Shown here piece after piece: positions 8,876-17,506 of a DNA stretch of 64,000 nucleotides. The stretch lies in NCBI GenBank assembly GCA_041741415.1, contig JBGSKC010000058.1, forward strand, positions 1 to 64,000, given 5' to 3'. Within the stretch, counting starts at the first letter, position 1; each line of letters begins with the position of its first letter. Under the pieces are notes generated by a model that saw only the letters and a program-made list of their open reading frames with translations, had not been told where the DNA came from and made no database searches. Source of the stretch: JANQTF01 sp041741415. Lineage in GTDB: Bacteria > Bacteroidota > Bacteroidia > J057. The translations under genes were made by a program, and so were the position numbers.

Positions 8876-9724
8876 TCAGACAAACCATTGAGCGAGCCAG
8901 CCGGGAAGGAGGGAAGTGGCCATGGGCGCAACAACCGACTGCCACCGGAGCGAGCCAGCTTTGCCGGGTGCAGGCATGTGTGCATCCAGGGCTGCTGCCA
9001 GACTGGCTGCGTTTGAAAAGCGTCGGGATGGCTCCTTGCAGGTGGCCTGGCAAATCACTTCATTCAGCCAGGCTGGCACATGGCGAAGGGAGGGGAGGGG
9101 CTGGTTCAGCACCCGCCACCGGATCTCACGCTGGTCAGGGAAGTCCTCAGAAAAGGGATGGTCTCCTGTGAGCATCACATAGGCGAGCATGCCGAGCGCA
9201 TACACATCGGTTGCAGGACCTGCTTCGCTGCGGGGGCTGAGTTGCTCAGGCGCAGCCAGGGCAAATGCCAGATGGGGCCGGGCTGCGTCGGCATCAAGCA
9301 TCCGGACCTGGCCCTCGGGCCCCAGCCAGATGTTTTCAGGACGAAGATCCCGCTGGATCAGGCCCTTTTCCTGCACAGCCTGCACGATGCCGGCTACCTC
9401 ACGGAGAATGGCAACGGTCTCCGCATTGTTCAGCGGGCCGCTGGCCAGCCGGTCGGCCAGCGACTGGCCGGCCAGGTATTCATACACAGCAGTGGTTTCC
9501 GCTCCTTCTCCCGGAAGGTCCATGGCCATCCGGATGCCCCGCACCCGAAGCTGATAGCCCGCCAGGGTGGAGGCAGCCAGTTGCCTGCCTGCCTGCGCTG
9601 GTGCACCCGGCCGCAGCCTGCGAGCAACCGCCTGAAGGCCGCCCGGATACTCAATCAAAAAACTCTGGGTCCATTCACCGCCGCCTAAGCAGCGCACCAC
9701 GCGGAAGTCAGTTGAAGGATTCAT
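8876..9724 (-). CDS. Degenerate Ser/Thr kinase-like protein (probable pseudokinase)
   Basis: A 282-residue protein with a single kinase-like domain and no membrane helix. Landmarks remain: glycine loop reduced to LGGGEWTQSFLI, QRDLRPEN in place of HRDLKPEN, AAPEQLSP, DVYALGMLAYVMLTG and a terminal arginine-containing helix. Key residues differ: the VAIK lysine is replaced in VARRL, the HRD histidine is Gln, and DFG is replaced by DAD. I infer a pseudokinase acting as a scaffold or allosteric partner, though the catalytic Asp and the Asn of the loop are kept, so weak activity cannot be excluded. It is the only kinase-like gene here on the minus strand, forming a unit with the GNAT-like gene. 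Confidence 0.7.
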   Translation of the reverse strand: MNPSTDFRVVRCLGGGEWTQSFLIEYPGGLQAVARRLRPGAPAQAGRQLAASTLAGYQLRVRGIRMAMDLPGEGAETTAVYEYLAGQSLADRLASGPLNNAETVAILREVAGIVQAVQEKGLIQRDLRPENIWLGPEGQVRMLDADAARPHLAFALAAPEQLSPRSEAGPATDVYALGMLAYVMLTGDHPFSEDFPDQREIRWRVLNQPLPSLRHVPAWLNEVICQATCKEPSRRFSNAASLAAALDAHMPAPGKAGSLRWQSVVAPMATSLLPGWLAQWFV

Positions 9725-10682
9725 GGGCTTGGGAATGTGTGTCTGATTTCCCTCTGAGACCCGCTCTCTTTCGCCATCTCATCCTCTCCCCACGAAAAAT
9801 AATCTTATCACTTCCCGCCATTAGATCGCGGTTAACGCGCCGTCTGACAAGAAAAACAACCGAAATGCTGACCTACCTTCTGATTTCGAGAATCACTGGT
9901 TTCGCACTTTCCAGGTGTTTTGCCAGGTCTGTCCGCCTGGCTGTTTCCATCGGCTTCCGGTTTCTGGTGGGAACGCCCCTGGTAACGGTTTCTCCTGCTC
10001 CGGCGTGTCAGCCTGGCTCCCTCGTTTCCTTTGGCCAGCCGGAAAGCACAGGAGGGCTTGCCTGGCTGAACGCACAACTGGTTTCCTTTCTGGATACCTT
10101 GCCAGGAGCTCCTTCTTTTCTGGTCGGGCTGGGAGGTTTGGTTGATGGTTCTCAGCCCGGAATGCTGTGCCCGGCTTGCGAAGTATTCCCTCCGGTTCTC
10201 CCTGCCAACGGCGAAGATCCAACCCCCGCCCAACCTGGCTCTCACGCCCCGGCGTCCCAGCCACTGGCAACACCTTTAAAGTTGTTCTCGCTCCTTCTCC
10301 TGGGGCTTTATGCCAGCCTGATATGCCATACCCAATCAGCAGACCCTCTCCGCGGCGGGATGCACTGGTCAATGCCATATAAAGCGGTGTCATTTCTCCT
10401 CCTGGCAGAACTGGCCATTTCGCTTCTCCCTGACCCGGTCTTTCTTGTCGCCATGAAATGCTCAGGTAGCCAACACGAAATGCTGTGCAGGGTGGTTTCT
10501 GAGGGGATCGAGTGCCTGTCCACGACATTGTCTATCCTGAAGCGAAGAAAAATTAATTTGAGGGCCGGAGAGCTTCCCAGCCGGGTGCCACATCGGAAGA
10601 AACCGGTCCCGCTGCTGGCATGGCAGCTGTTTGCAAGGGCCGGAACATGATGTTTTTCGCTGGTGTTTCGTCCTCCGGCCTG
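9725..10682. other. Large region without a recognisable gene
   Basis: Nearly 1 kb between the divergent pseudokinase and kinase genes. Frames are open on both strands, but none reads like a known protein: all are rich in Pro, Gly, Arg or Ser and overlap one another. The plus strand contains many scattered CCTGGC, GGTTTCC and GCCGG-type words, suggesting degenerate repeats or a decayed gene. No clear RNA gene was seen. Confidence 0.35.
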
Positions 10683-10706
10683 TTGATTTTGTTTTATTGA
10701 AATGCA

Positions 10707-10714
10707 TAGATTTG
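10707..10714 (+). promoter_or_regulatory. Candidate Bacteroidota -7 element
   Basis: TAGATTTG matches the TAnnTTTG -7 consensus and lies 15 bases before the chosen ATG 10730. TTG-type -33 candidates lie nearby (10683-10691) but with short spacing, so the call is weak. Confidence 0.3.
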
Positions 10715-10729
10715 GCAAACCTCCCACGA

Positions 10730-12559
10730 ATGGAACGAATCCTGAGCTACACCCTGAAGCGTAAACTTGGCGAAGGCGGCTTCGCCACGGTTTGGTACGG
10801 CCTGAACCACATTGGCAAGGCCGCTGCCATCAAAGTCCTCAGCCCCGACCTTCGGCATATCCCCGAAGTAGTGGAGCGTTTTGAGCAGGAGGCGCGCATC
10901 ATGGCGTTGTTGGAGCATGACCACATCCGGCAGGTGTATGACTACGACAGGGATAACCTGGCCATCGTGATGGAGTACCTCGAAGGGCAGGACCTCTCTG
11001 CCTGGCTGGCCAGCCACGGCCCTGCCGATGCGGCAACCTTGCGTACCTGGCTTGCCCAGGCCCTCGACGGCATGGACTATGCCCACGGGCAGGGGGTGGT
11101 TCACCGCGACATTAAGCCCTCTAACCTCTTTCTCACGAGCCGTGGCAAAATCAAAATCCTGGATTTTGGCATTGCACGTATCACCTCGGCGGCAGAGGGG
11201 CGCACCCGCACGGGTTCTTTCCTGGGTTCGCCGATGTACATGAGCCCCGAGCAGATCGACGACCCCAAATCGGTGGACCACCGCTGCGACATCTATTCGC
11301 TGGGGGTAACGGCCTGGACGCTGCTGGCCAACCGCAAACCCTACGACGACAGCTCGGGCTCGGAGCGCAAGCTGCTCAACCAGGTGGCCGAGCAACCACT
11401 GCCGCCACTACAGCTTGCTGATGTAGGCCTGGAAGCCTGGATACGTACCTGCACGGAGAAAGACCGCAACCGTCGGCCTGCCAGCGCAGCGGACGCCCTG
11501 AAGCTTCTCGGTAGCAGCAAGGCGGGTGGGGAGGAAACGGTGGTGGTGCCGAAGGTGGTTGTGGCTGCTACCGCTCCCCGCCCTGCAGTGACCCCAGCTG
11601 CCACGCCAACCCCGCCTCAGCATACGGTAACCACAGATACTGGAAAAGGAAACGGCTGGGTATGGATGGGCCTGCTGGTACTGGGGCTGGCGGGCTTTGG
11701 CCTGGGCAGAAGCGCCTGGCTACAGCACCAGCAGCGCCTTCAACAGCAGGCAGCGCAGCAAAGGCAGCAGCGCTACGAGGACTCCCTCGCCTCCCGGGAG
11801 CGCTTTGTACAGGACTCGCTGGAGAGAGAACGCCTGATGGCCGAAAAAGAACAGCAGCGGCAAGACTCCCTGGAACGGGCGGCTGACCCCTTTGAAGGAA
11901 GCATGGTACGGGTGCGGGGCGGTACCTTTCAGATGGGGAGCAATGAAGGCAACCCAAGCGAGAAGCCGGTACACAGCGTAACGGTGGGGGATTTTTGGAT
12001 AGGGAAGTTTGAGGTGACTCAGGCGCAGTGGCGGGCCGTGATGGGCAATAATCCAAGTAACTTTAGCGGCTGCGACCAGTGCCCGGTGGAGCAAGTATCT
12101 TGGAATGATGTGCAGGGGTTTCTGCGCAAGCTGAAATCCCAAACTGGCAAAAATTATCGGTTACCTACCGAGGCGGAATGGGAGTATGCGGCCGGAGTCG
12201 GGAATGGAACACGCACAAAATGGGCAGGTACCAATGTGGAGAGTAGGCTCGGTAACTATGCCTGGTATTGGGCAAATGGCGGGAGCAAAACTCATCCTGT
12301 AGGTCAGAAGCAGTCCAACGGCCGTGGCCTTTACGATATGAGTGGGAATGTATGGGAATGGTGCTCCGACTGGTACGCGGAGGATTATTACGCGATCAGC
12401 CCATCCGCCAATCCCAAAGGCCCGGCAAGTGGAAAATATCTCGTGTTGCGCGGCGGCTCCTGGTACGTCAATGACTACGACTGTCGTGTTGCCATCCGCT
12501 ACTACTTCAATCCCAGCGGCTGGGGCAGCAGCAATGGGTTCCGTCTTGCCCGAGATTAA
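10730..12559 (+). CDS. Ser/Thr kinase with transmembrane helix and FGE/SUMF1-like domain (copy 3)
   Basis: Protein of 609 residues. Kinase domain: LGEGGFATVWYG, AAIKVL lysine, HRDIKPSN, LDFGIAR, GSPMYMSPEQ. A membrane helix is near 311-330, then a Gln/Arg-rich coiled coil with DSL repeats and an FGE-like domain from about 385 (GGTFQMGSN, VTQAQWRAVMG, YRLPTEAEWEYAAG, MSGNVWEWC, NGFRLARD). Its kinase resembles copy 2 and its coiled coil plus FGE resembles copy 1. The last 30 codons are mostly NNC or NNT at positions where FGE domains usually carry Asn. The frame is open from 10631, but ATG 10730 aligns with the starts of copies 2 and 4. Confidence 0.88.
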   Translation: MERILSYTLKRKLGEGGFATVWYGLNHIGKAAAIKVLSPDLRHIPEVVERFEQEARIMALLEHDHIRQVYDYDRDNLAIVMEYLEGQDLSAWLASHGPADAATLRTWLAQALDGMDYAHGQGVVHRDIKPSNLFLTSRGKIKILDFGIARITSAAEGRTRTGSFLGSPMYMSPEQIDDPKSVDHRCDIYSLGVTAWTLLANRKPYDDSSGSERKLLNQVAEQPLPPLQLADVGLEAWIRTCTEKDRNRRPASAADALKLLGSSKAGGEETVVVPKVVVAATAPRPAVTPAATPTPPQHTVTTDTGKGNGWVWMGLLVLGLAGFGLGRSAWLQHQQRLQQQAAQQRQQRYEDSLASRERFVQDSLERERLMAEKEQQRQDSLERAADPFEGSMVRVRGGTFQMGSNEGNPSEKPVHSVTVGDFWIGKFEVTQAQWRAVMGNNPSNFSGCDQCPVEQVSWNDVQGFLRKLKSQTGKNYRLPTEAEWEYAAGVGNGTRTKWAGTNVESRLGNYAWYWANGGSKTHPVGQKQSNGRGLYDMSGNVWEWCSDWYAEDYYAISPSANPKGPASGKYLVLRGGSWYVNDYDCRVAIRYYFNPSGWGSSNGFRLARD

Positions 12560-12610
12560 CCCTCGCGCTCTTTTACCCTTTTACCCTTTGGTTCTTTTTC
12601 TTTTTTTGTA

Positions 12611-12638
12611 AATCCGGCGAAGCCGGCGATTTTTTTTG
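12611..12638 (+). terminator. Rho-independent terminator
   Basis: Stem AATCCGGC / GCCGGCGATT with a GAA loop and a small bulge, followed by a run of eight T. It ends the copy 3 kinase transcript. Confidence 0.6.
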
Positions 12639-12828
12639 GTTTTTTGCAGAGCGTGCGTTTGACCAAAACCAGACAGAGGAAAAGCAAGTGGGTAGGTAGA
12701 ATCAAGGCTGTCTCCGGCTTGATTGCTGTCCGGGAAAAGGAGTTGCCACAGATGCAAGACATACCCTCCGCGAGATCTGTATTTTGCCCGCCTTTTATTT
12801 CTGCGAGAGAATAAGATGAATCACCCCC

Positions 12829-14511
12829 ATGCAAGAAATCCTCTCCTTCCAACCCAAACACCTGCTCGGCGAGGGCGGCTTTGCCGAGGTGTGGTACGCC
12901 GAAAGTGCCATCGGCAAGCGGGCTGCCATCAAGTTGCTCAAGCCGCACCTGAGCCAGGAGTCCGGCCTGCGCGAGCGCTTCGAGCAGGAAGCCCGTATCA
13001 TGGCCCAACTAGAGCATCCCGGCATCCGGCAGGTGTATGGCTACGAAGCCGAACGGCTGGCCATGGTCATGGAATACCTCGAAGGGGAGGACCTGCTCCA
13101 AATCGCCACTCGCCAGGGGCCGCAGTCCTGGGCCACCGTGAGCCATTGGCTGGCACAGACCCTGGAGGCCCTCGCTTATGCGCATGCCCGCAAGGTCATT
13201 CACCGCGACATCAAGCCTTCCAATCTGTTTCTCACCACCGACGGCCGAGTCAAAGTGCTGGATTTCGGCATTGCCCGGGTGACCGCAGATTTTGGCGTGA
13301 AGAGTTCCACCTCCTTCCGGGCGGGCACGCCCATGTACATGAGCCCTGAGCAGATCATCAGCCCTCGTGACATCGACGCCCGCAGCGACCTCTATGCCCT
13401 GGGTATCACGGCTTATTACCTGCTCAGCGGCAAACCACCTTACGACGACAGCTCCGGCTCGGAGTTTTTGCTGCAAAGCCAGATCGTGAGCCAGCCGGTT
13501 CCCGCCCTGCCAACCCTGCCTGATGCCGCCAATGCCTGGATAGCCACCGCCACTCAAAAGAAGCCCGAAGCCCGCTTTGCAGATGCAAGGGCAGCCGCGG
13601 TGGCCTTGCCGGAGACTGGCAAAGAAGCCGTTGCAGCGCCCTACACCGGTGCCACCCAGGTGCAAGTGCGCGGGGCAGCGCCGTCAGTCAGGTCTGCCCC
13701 TCAGCCAGTTTCTGCTCCCCTGCCGCGGTCGGTGAACCACAAGGGCGTGCAGATTCCACTTCCGGAGATGGTGCTGGTGCAGGGCGGCACCTTCTGGATG
13801 GGAGATGACCCTAGCCCACGATCGGCGAATTTCCGGCACGAAGTAACGCTCGACAGCTTCTGGATAGGGAAATATCCTGTTACAAGCGCCGAATACGCAG
13901 CCTTTCTGAATGCAGCGAACCCCGATGAGAGGGATCGAAAGAAATGGGTGGAATTGGAATCTTTCTGGAATACGGGTTTTTCCATTAGAAAAGAAAGAAC
14001 AGGGTTCCTTCCTGTTCGCAGAAAAGAACAGCACCCGATAGTCGGGGTGTCCTGGACCGGAGCAACAGCCTACACGGAGTGGCTGGCTGGGTTAACGGGA
14101 GCGAAGCTGCGCCTGCCGACCGAAGCTGAGTGGGAATACGCAGCCGGAGGCGGAAGCCAGGGAAGAACAATGTGGGCAGGAACAGACGATCAGCAAAACT
14201 TGCCTGACTATGCGTGGGTTAGCCAATACGGTCGAGGCAAAACACATCCGGTTGGCCAAAAGCTGCCCAATGGCCTGGGACTATATGATATGAGTGGGCA
14301 GGTATGGGAATGGTGTGCGGATTGGTATGGTTCGGATTACTATATCAGCAGTTCGTCCATTAACCCTAAGGGACCCATATCTGGCGATTATCGCGTGGCC
14401 CGTGGGGGTAGCTGGTACGACGAACCAGTCAACTACCGAGTTGCCTGTCGCAGCAGAAATGGCCCTTCTGACCTCGGTAGTGGCCTTGGCTTCCGCATCG
14501 CCTACCGATAA
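12829..14511 (+). CDS. Ser/Thr kinase fused to FGE/SUMF1-like domain, no membrane helix (copy 4)
   Basis: Protein of 560 residues. Kinase domain with LGEGGFAEVWYA, AAIKLL lysine at 35, HRDIKPSN, LDFGIAR and GTPMYMSPEQ. The linker (about 270-305) is Ala/Pro/Ser-rich with no hydrophobic helix, so unlike the other three copies the FGE-like domain should be cytoplasmic. FGE domain: GGTFWMGDD, KYPVTSAEY, LRLPTEAEWEYAAGGG, MSGQVWEWC, LGFRIAYR. It contains one cysteine in the C-terminal core, not the catalytic pair. The N-lobe is nearly identical to copy 2. The last 30 codons show the same NNC/NNT-rich variable pattern as copy 3. Confidence 0.87.
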   Translation: MQEILSFQPKHLLGEGGFAEVWYAESAIGKRAAIKLLKPHLSQESGLRERFEQEARIMAQLEHPGIRQVYGYEAERLAMVMEYLEGEDLLQIATRQGPQSWATVSHWLAQTLEALAYAHARKVIHRDIKPSNLFLTTDGRVKVLDFGIARVTADFGVKSSTSFRAGTPMYMSPEQIISPRDIDARSDLYALGITAYYLLSGKPPYDDSSGSEFLLQSQIVSQPVPALPTLPDAANAWIATATQKKPEARFADARAAAVALPETGKEAVAAPYTGATQVQVRGAAPSVRSAPQPVSAPLPRSVNHKGVQIPLPEMVLVQGGTFWMGDDPSPRSANFRHEVTLDSFWIGKYPVTSAEYAAFLNAANPDERDRKKWVELESFWNTGFSIRKERTGFLPVRRKEQHPIVGVSWTGATAYTEWLAGLTGAKLRLPTEAEWEYAAGGGSQGRTMWAGTDDQQNLPDYAWVSQYGRGKTHPVGQKLPNGLGLYDMSGQVWEWCADWYGSDYYISSSSINPKGPISGDYRVARGGSWYDEPVNYRVACRSRNGPSDLGSGLGFRIAYR

Positions 14512-14634
14512 AAAATAATCTCCCCACTACCATGAGATCCAAGTGAAGGGAGGGTCTTACAGGATACATACCGGGCAGCGGGTTTGAGCGCCTGGACGGT
14601 ATGGGTGTTTGTTTCATCCCTTCAGTTTCTTACC

Positions 14635-15348
14635 ATGAATCCATTTCGTCTTTTTCAAGCCTCTTTGGTGGCGTTGGCAATGGTATTGCCTGCTGCTGTG
14701 GTTGCCCAGGTGGGAGCCTCTTTTTCAGCCAAATGGCTTCAGCCGCTGGAAGGCGGTGACCTCCGGCCCGAAGTCATGGGGCAGGTCTTTCTGGGGCGTG
14801 CCTTTGATGCGGGCGCTGCCACCGGAGGATTTGGCCTGCAGGCTGGTTTTTACCAGGTCCGCTGGACCACTGAGGCAGCTTTCCCGGCCTTTACCGATTC
14901 GCTCTCCGGGCTGGTTCACAGCGAAGGCACGATCCACACCCGGCAGCATGTGATGCCGGTTATGCTGGCCCTGCCCTTCAAGCAGGGAGTGGTGGCAGAT
15001 TTCGGACTTGGCTCTCTTCCCTGGCCGTTTCGCCGGGCAACCATTCGCGGAAGCTCCCGCCTGAACCTGGGCTTCTTTGTCCAGCCAAGCGGTGGTGCTG
15101 CTGTGGTGCAGGTAACAGAGGCCAACGAAGCCCTCGGAGCAGAACAGACCAGCTGGCATTGGGCACCCGCCTGGGGCCTCGATTATGGATTCTTTCTGGG
15201 AAGCATCACCGTGAGCCAAACCTACTTTCGGGGTATCTCCCGGCCATTTCGCGTGGCTGGTGAAACACCTGGCCTCCCGTCGGCCTCTTCCGAACCCATG
15301 GACCTGCGGCACAAAGGCTGGCAGATTTCCCTGAACATTGGTTTTTAA
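14635..15348 (+). CDS. Secreted or outer-membrane protein of unknown function
   Basis: A 237-residue protein with a signal peptide (MNPFRLF, hydrophobic core, cleavage near VVAQ). The mature part alternates aromatic and polar residues (GGFGLQAGFYQVRW, WGLDYGFFLGSITVSQTYF) and ends in a beta-strand with a terminal Phe (GWQISLNIGF), which is typical of small outer-membrane beta-barrels. I do not recognise a family. The frame is open from 14584, but ATG 14635 places the signal peptide at the N-terminus. Confidence 0.65.
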   Translation: MNPFRLFQASLVALAMVLPAAVVAQVGASFSAKWLQPLEGGDLRPEVMGQVFLGRAFDAGAATGGFGLQAGFYQVRWTTEAAFPAFTDSLSGLVHSEGTIHTRQHVMPVMLALPFKQGVVADFGLGSLPWPFRRATIRGSSRLNLGFFVQPSGGAAVVQVTEANEALGAEQTSWHWAPAWGLDYGFFLGSITVSQTYFRGISRPFRVAGETPGLPSASSEPMDLRHKGWQISLNIGF

Positions 15349-15531
15349 TAACCATTTTGATCAAAGCCGGGAAAATGTCAACTTGTCGATGCCAGTTTTG
15401 AGGAAGCCTCTGTCCACTAATGACTGACATTTGTTTTCGCCAAACAGCCCAACCATCTGCGGAAAGCACCATAGTTATTCACTTCTGATGTCAATCTCCA
15501 CGCAATGGAAGCCTTCAAACACCATTATTCA

Positions 15532-16743
15532 ATGACTTTCTCCAGCACCGGGCGGTGTTCCAGCCTTTTTCGCCATTTCTTGATGTTGAGCACATTTGCT
15601 TTTGGCTTATTTGGCTGGGCGTTAACAGCTCAAACCTGCGTTGACGGCAACTGCCAGAATGGCGTTGGGGTCATGACCTACGAAAACGGGAATACATTCA
15701 CCGGTGCCTTTGTGGACGGAAAAAAGGTAAAGGGGGTGCTGCAATATTCGGATGGAGGCCGATATGAAGGCTTTTTTCAGAATGAAGTTCGCCATGGAGA
15801 GGGCACCTACTGGTACACAGACGGGAAAAAATTCGTGGGGGAATGGGCGGCTGGGGATCGGTTCAGAGGGACGTTAACTTACAGAGACGGCAGCACCTAC
15901 GAAGGCTGGTTCAGGGCTGGAGTCAAGCATGGATTTGGGGTGCAAACTTTCTCCAACGGCAACCAGGCAAAAGGATATTGGCGTGATAACAAATTCACCA
16001 AGCCGCAGGGCAGGGTTTTTGCCTTGTTGATCGGGGTTTCAGACTATGCCCCCCTGGGAAGGAATTCTGGCGACCTGATGCATGCCCACGACGACGCTCT
16101 GGATTTAAAGGCCTATCTGGAGCACATGCTGCAAATGACCCGGCAAGGAGGGCAGGTTGTTACCCTGATCAACGGAGAAGCCACGGCCGAGCGCATTCGA
16201 CAGGAATTTGGTTCCCTCGCTGCACAGGCCGGCCCCGATGATCTCCTGATGTTCTTTTTCTCTGGTCATGGCGCTCCGGGGTTGTTTTACTCCCACACTC
16301 TTTCGGAGCCTCTTGCCCATGACTATGTTAAGGCAACTTTTGCGACTTGCGCTGCCCGGCGGAAGGTGCTTATCGCAGATGCCTGCTATGCCGGAACAGT
16401 ACGAAGGCCCCGCACAGCCAACCGGGAGGTGACCAAAGCTATCTGGGAGCCATCCAGGACAGACACTGCAAACGAGGTCGTTGTATTTTTGTCCAGCCGC
16501 GACAATGAAACCTCCATCGATAGCGGCCAGCTGCGAAACGGGTTATTTGCTTATTACCTGATCCAGGGCCTGAAGGGAAGCTGTGATCAGAATGGGGATT
16601 CTTTTGTTTCCCTGGAGGAATTGTTTTTGGATGTCCGGGCCAACGTTCTCTCTTATGCCTCCCGGCTGGAGAGTGAACAACACCCAGTAATGTATGGACA
16701 ATTTCAGGGCGAGTCGCTTTTTTTGCCCATTTTTTCCCAGTAA
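15532..16743 (+). CDS. Secreted MORN-repeat caspase-like peptidase (C14)
   Basis: A 403-residue protein. Residues 14-34 form a signal peptide or anchor, followed by about five MORN repeats (44-155: GVGVMTYENG, GRYEGFF, HGEGTYWYTDG, GEWAAGDRF, GFGVQTF) and a caspase/metacaspase p20-like domain from about 161 (RVFALLIGVSDY). The catalytic dyad is visible: His246 in FFFSGHG and Cys285 in LIADACYAG. Caspase-like enzymes usually cut after basic or acidic residues; substrate unknown. MORN repeats usually mediate membrane or protein contacts. The signal peptide argues for action in the periplasm. ATG 15505 and 15583 are alternative starts. It precedes the FHA/PP2C cluster on the same strand. Confidence 0.85.
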   Translation: MTFSSTGRCSSLFRHFLMLSTFAFGLFGWALTAQTCVDGNCQNGVGVMTYENGNTFTGAFVDGKKVKGVLQYSDGGRYEGFFQNEVRHGEGTYWYTDGKKFVGEWAAGDRFRGTLTYRDGSTYEGWFRAGVKHGFGVQTFSNGNQAKGYWRDNKFTKPQGRVFALLIGVSDYAPLGRNSGDLMHAHDDALDLKAYLEHMLQMTRQGGQVVTLINGEATAERIRQEFGSLAAQAGPDDLLMFFFSGHGAPGLFYSHTLSEPLAHDYVKATFATCAARRKVLIADACYAGTVRRPRTANREVTKAIWEPSRTDTANEVVVFLSSRDNETSIDSGQLRNGLFAYYLIQGLKGSCDQNGDSFVSLEELFLDVRANVLSYASRLESEQHPVMYGQFQGESLFLPIFSQ

Positions 16744-16897
16744 TTTAAATCCGGGGATTAGATCGAAGAAAAAAGCTGGTCTATGGGAATAGAAAGCTTT
16801 TTCCAGGGTGAGAATCACCGCCAAGCTGACAAAAGTGTCTCTGGAAGCCAGCACCTTCCCGCCTCTCACATTCATTCTGTATCAATTCAATGCGCGC

Positions 16898-17503
16898 ATG
16901 AAGTCACTGACAATTGGCCGTAATGAAAATTGCGATGTCGTGATCCAGCACCCTGAGGTGAGCCGGTTGCACGCCCGTGTCCTGGCAGAAAACGGAGAGT
17001 GGTGGATCGTTGATGAGCAATCCACCCATGGGACCTTTGTTGATGGCCATCGCATTGCAAAGGAAAGGATTACCCCTGCCAGTAAAATACGGCTTGGGCC
17101 TTATTCGCTGGATGCCTCAACCCTGCTCAAGCCTGTAGAAGGGACTTTCCCCAAGCCTTTACCCCCCGATCCTGAACCAGATTATCTGACAGTCATGCAG
17201 GGAGCCTATGTTGTGTATAAAAAAAACAAGGAACGTTTTGAGCTCCAGGCGCACCTGCTCAAGGGGGGGGTCATGCTCATTCCTTTTTTTGGCCCCGCAA
17301 TTAACTACCTAATAACGGCACAAGTAAAAAAGCGTGTGATTCAGTCGGGCTTTTTTCGGGAATTCAAAACAAAGGCAAGGTGCCCGCATTGCGATTATGG
17401 AATTTATCAACTCGCCGACCGGCCAGACACCGTCTGGGAGGAGTTTGTCAAGAAAGCGGCTTGCCCCAACTGCCGCAAGTCATTAACACCCAAAAACAAT
17501 TGA
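16898..17503 (+). CDS. FHA-domain protein with C-terminal cysteine ribbon
   Basis: A 201-residue cytoplasmic protein. The N-terminal FHA domain (1-75) has the phosphothreonine-binding residues in LTIGRNENCDVVI, SRLHARV and STHGTFVDG. A helical middle part carries a short hydrophobic stretch (GGVMLIPFFGPAINYLITA), and the C-terminus has two CxxC pairs (CPHC and CPNC), probably binding zinc. It should read out threonines phosphorylated by the nearby kinases. The start at ATG 16898 puts FHA at the N-terminus; the upstream frame from 16808 adds no domain. The next gene begins 3 bases after its stop, so they are cotranscribed. Confidence 0.82.
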   Translation: MKSLTIGRNENCDVVIQHPEVSRLHARVLAENGEWWIVDEQSTHGTFVDGHRIAKERITPASKIRLGPYSLDASTLLKPVEGTFPKPLPPDPEPDYLTVMQGAYVVYKKNKERFELQAHLLKGGVMLIPFFGPAINYLITAQVKKRVIQSGFFREFKTKARCPHCDYGIYQLADRPDTVWEEFVKKAACPNCRKSLTPKNN

Positions 17504-17506
17504 ATC

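Noticed and set aside
9265..10650. Plus-strand open frame of 461 codons
   Set aside because: Its first half is antisense to the pseudokinase gene and the second half is low-complexity, with no protein-like pattern.
4193..14511. Type VI secretion phosphorylation module
   Set aside because: Kinase, FHA, PP2C and FGE-type genes occur in T6SS loci, but no Tss/Tae structural genes are in the window.
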